NCBI GenBank assembly: GCA_913052435.1
Contig: CAJXDV010000046.1
Coordinates: 1 to 7,186 of the forward strand
DNA: 7,186 bases
Direction: 5' to 3'
Source of the DNA: an uncultured Pelagibacteraceae bacterium
Lineage (GTDB): Bacteria > Pseudomonadota > Alphaproteobacteria > Pelagibacterales > Pelagibacteraceae
Position 1 is the stretch's first letter; each line of letters opens with the position of its first letter. Below the pieces are notes generated by a model, which had not been told where the DNA came from, did not search any database, and worked only from the letters and a program-made list of their open reading frames with translations. This document shows positions 6,728-7,186 of this stretch, one piece after another. The position numbers and the translations under genes were made by a program.

Positions 6728-6889
6728 CTATTTTTTTTGCCCTCGGTGTTTTTGAATTCTTCGACCATATTCTTGAATAATTTTATCAAATATTATCGCC
6801 AAAACCACTATGGCCAAACTATTCAATAATCCTAAAGCCAGGTATTGATTTGATATTGCACTTAATATTGATAAATTTAAAAAGAGAAT
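6728..6889 (-). pseudogene. C-terminal remnant of a ProW-type ABC transporter permease
   Basis: An open frame of 53 codons ends at TAG (6728-6730) and has no ATG, GTG or well-placed TTG start; an in-frame TAA lies just upstream at 6890-6892. Read in this frame it gives a membrane helix, LALGLLNSLAIVVLAIIFDK, followed by a charged end, IIQEYGRRIQKHRGQKK. I recognise this as the typical C-terminus of the ProW-like permease of glycine betaine/proline (osmoprotectant) ABC importers: last helix, then an Asp-Lys/Arg turn and a YG(R/K)R(I/L)QKH tail. Everything before it in the permease is missing. The remnant lies upstream of metF-gcvT on the same strand, suggesting the transporter was once part of that operon. 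A small real membrane peptide is possible but lacks a start. The identification is from memory of the family, not from a search. Confidence 0.55.
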
Positions 6890-6891
6890 TT

Positions 6892-6960
6892 ATGAAAAAT
6901 GATTTAATAAAAAGACTAAATGAAGGACCTATAATTTGTGCTGAAGGATATTTAAAATGA
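6892..6960 (+). pseudogene. N-terminal remnant of a BHMT-like homocysteine methyltransferase gene, now a 22-codon ORF
   Basis: A 22-codon frame starts at ATG 6892 with a fair Shine-Dalgarno (AAGAG, 5 bases before the ATG) and ends at TGA 6958-6960. Its body, LIKRLNEGPIICAEGYL, matches how bacterial betaine-homocysteine methyltransferase-like proteins begin: a short helix, (E/A)G-P-(V/I)-I-C-A-E-G-Y-L, then normally F-E-x-E-R-R-G-Y. Here the homology stops right after EGYL and a stop follows one codon later. The TGA overlaps the ATG of the kinase gene as ATGA, so the old start region may now serve as a translated leader for the kinase. The alternative is a true leader peptide with chance resemblance. 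Confidence 0.5.
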
Positions 6961-7186
6961 AAATTATTTTAATCATGGGATTGCCCGGTGCAGGCAAAAC
7001 AACATTGGCAAATGAATTAGCTCCACTAATAAATGCAAAAAGATTAAATGCAGATGAAGTAAGAAAAGCAGCAAATGATTGGGATTTTTCTGAAGAAGGC
7101 AGAAAAAGACAAGCAAAAAGAATGGCTGAAGCAGCTTTAAAATTAAAAAGTGAAGGAAATTTTGTTGTTGCAGATTTTATTTGTCC
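6957..7186 (+). CDS. CysC-like (APS kinase family) P-loop kinase, partial
   Basis: The first 76 codons are present; the gene runs off the window edge. A hydrophobic strand, MKIILIMGLPGAGKTT, carries the Walker A loop (Gly8 to Thr15). It is followed by NADEVRK (32-37) in the place of the APS-kinase DGDNVR and by DFSEEGRKRQ (43-52) in the place of GFSDxDRKEN. Then comes a helix rich in Ala and Lys and the strand FVVADFIC (69-76), equivalent to VIVSFISP. This order is that of adenylylsulfate kinases, which phosphorylate APS at the 3' hydroxyl to PAPS. The missing first Asp of DGD and other changes mean the substrate could differ. The ATG overlaps the stop of the preceding 22-codon frame (ATGA), suggesting translational coupling. 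The next bases after Cys76 are CC, consistent with the family Pro. Confidence 0.75.
   Translation, partial: MKIILIMGLPGAGKTTLANELAPLINAKRLNADEVRKAANDWDFSEEGRKRQAKRMAEAALKLKSEGNFVVADFIC

Noticed and set aside
6716..6738. Intrinsic terminator (GGC-ACG-GCC followed by a T-run on the plus strand)
   Set aside because: The stem would be only three base pairs and no plus-strand gene ends upstream. The T-run is better explained as Lys codons of the minus-strand permease remnant.
6690..6750. Possible SAM riboswitch near GGCACGGCCC and AAGCTAAGC, given the nearby BHMT-like remnant
   Set aside because: I could not fold it into the SAM-II or SAM-V pseudoknot core, and half of it lies inside the permease remnant's reading frame. 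A covariance-model search would settle it.
1..7186. CRISPR array, tRNA, insertion sequence or attachment site
   Set aside because: I saw no regularly spaced repeats, no tRNA cloverleaf, and no transposase or integrase frame in the window.

Overview
The window looks like a chromosomal segment from a free-living, genome-streamlined marine alphaproteobacterium, most likely SAR11/Pelagibacterales or a close relative. The evidence is indirect: very low GC, A/T-ending codons, gene gaps of zero to a few tens of bases, short overlaps, few Shine-Dalgarno sites, and a folate-dependent one-carbon gene pair typical of methylated-compound users. No rRNA or marker gene fixes the taxonomy.

Left part (1-2238): an SRAP/YedK-type DNA-protein crosslink gene on the plus strand, with a good sigma70-like promoter, runs tail to tail into a minus-strand purE-purK pair. 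PurK makes N5-CAIR from AIR, and PurE rearranges it to CAIR in de novo purine synthesis. The two reading frames abut with no spacer.

Middle (2239-4571): a divergent intergenic region carries a promoter for a large TPR protein with a C-terminal GT-B/GT9-like glycosyltransferase-type domain. A 56-codon gene with two CxxC knuckles follows. Its stop overlaps the stop of a convergent gene for a five-helix Yip1-type membrane protein. An 8-bp hairpin lies between the Yip1-like gene and the next minus-strand gene.

Right part (4572-7186): two overlapping minus-strand genes encode a short MetF-like methylenetetrahydrofolate reductase and a GcvT/DmdA-superfamily tetrahydrofolate-dependent methyltransferase or demethylase. 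A plausible joint role is that the GcvT-like enzyme moves a methyl group from an unknown methylated substrate to THF and the MetF-like enzyme oxidises 5-methyl-THF to 5,10-methylene-THF. Upstream lies what looks like a deletion scar. It holds a start-less 53-codon piece resembling the C-terminus of a ProW-type (glycine betaine/proline) ABC permease on the minus strand. Next to it is a 22-codon plus-strand piece resembling the N-terminus of a BHMT-like homocysteine methyltransferase. The second piece ends in a stop that overlaps the start of an APS-kinase-like (CysC family) P-loop kinase cut by the window edge. The remnants suggest the locus once combined uptake of a methylated osmolyte, methyl transfer and methyl oxidation. 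The remnant assignments rest on motif recognition only, without a database search.
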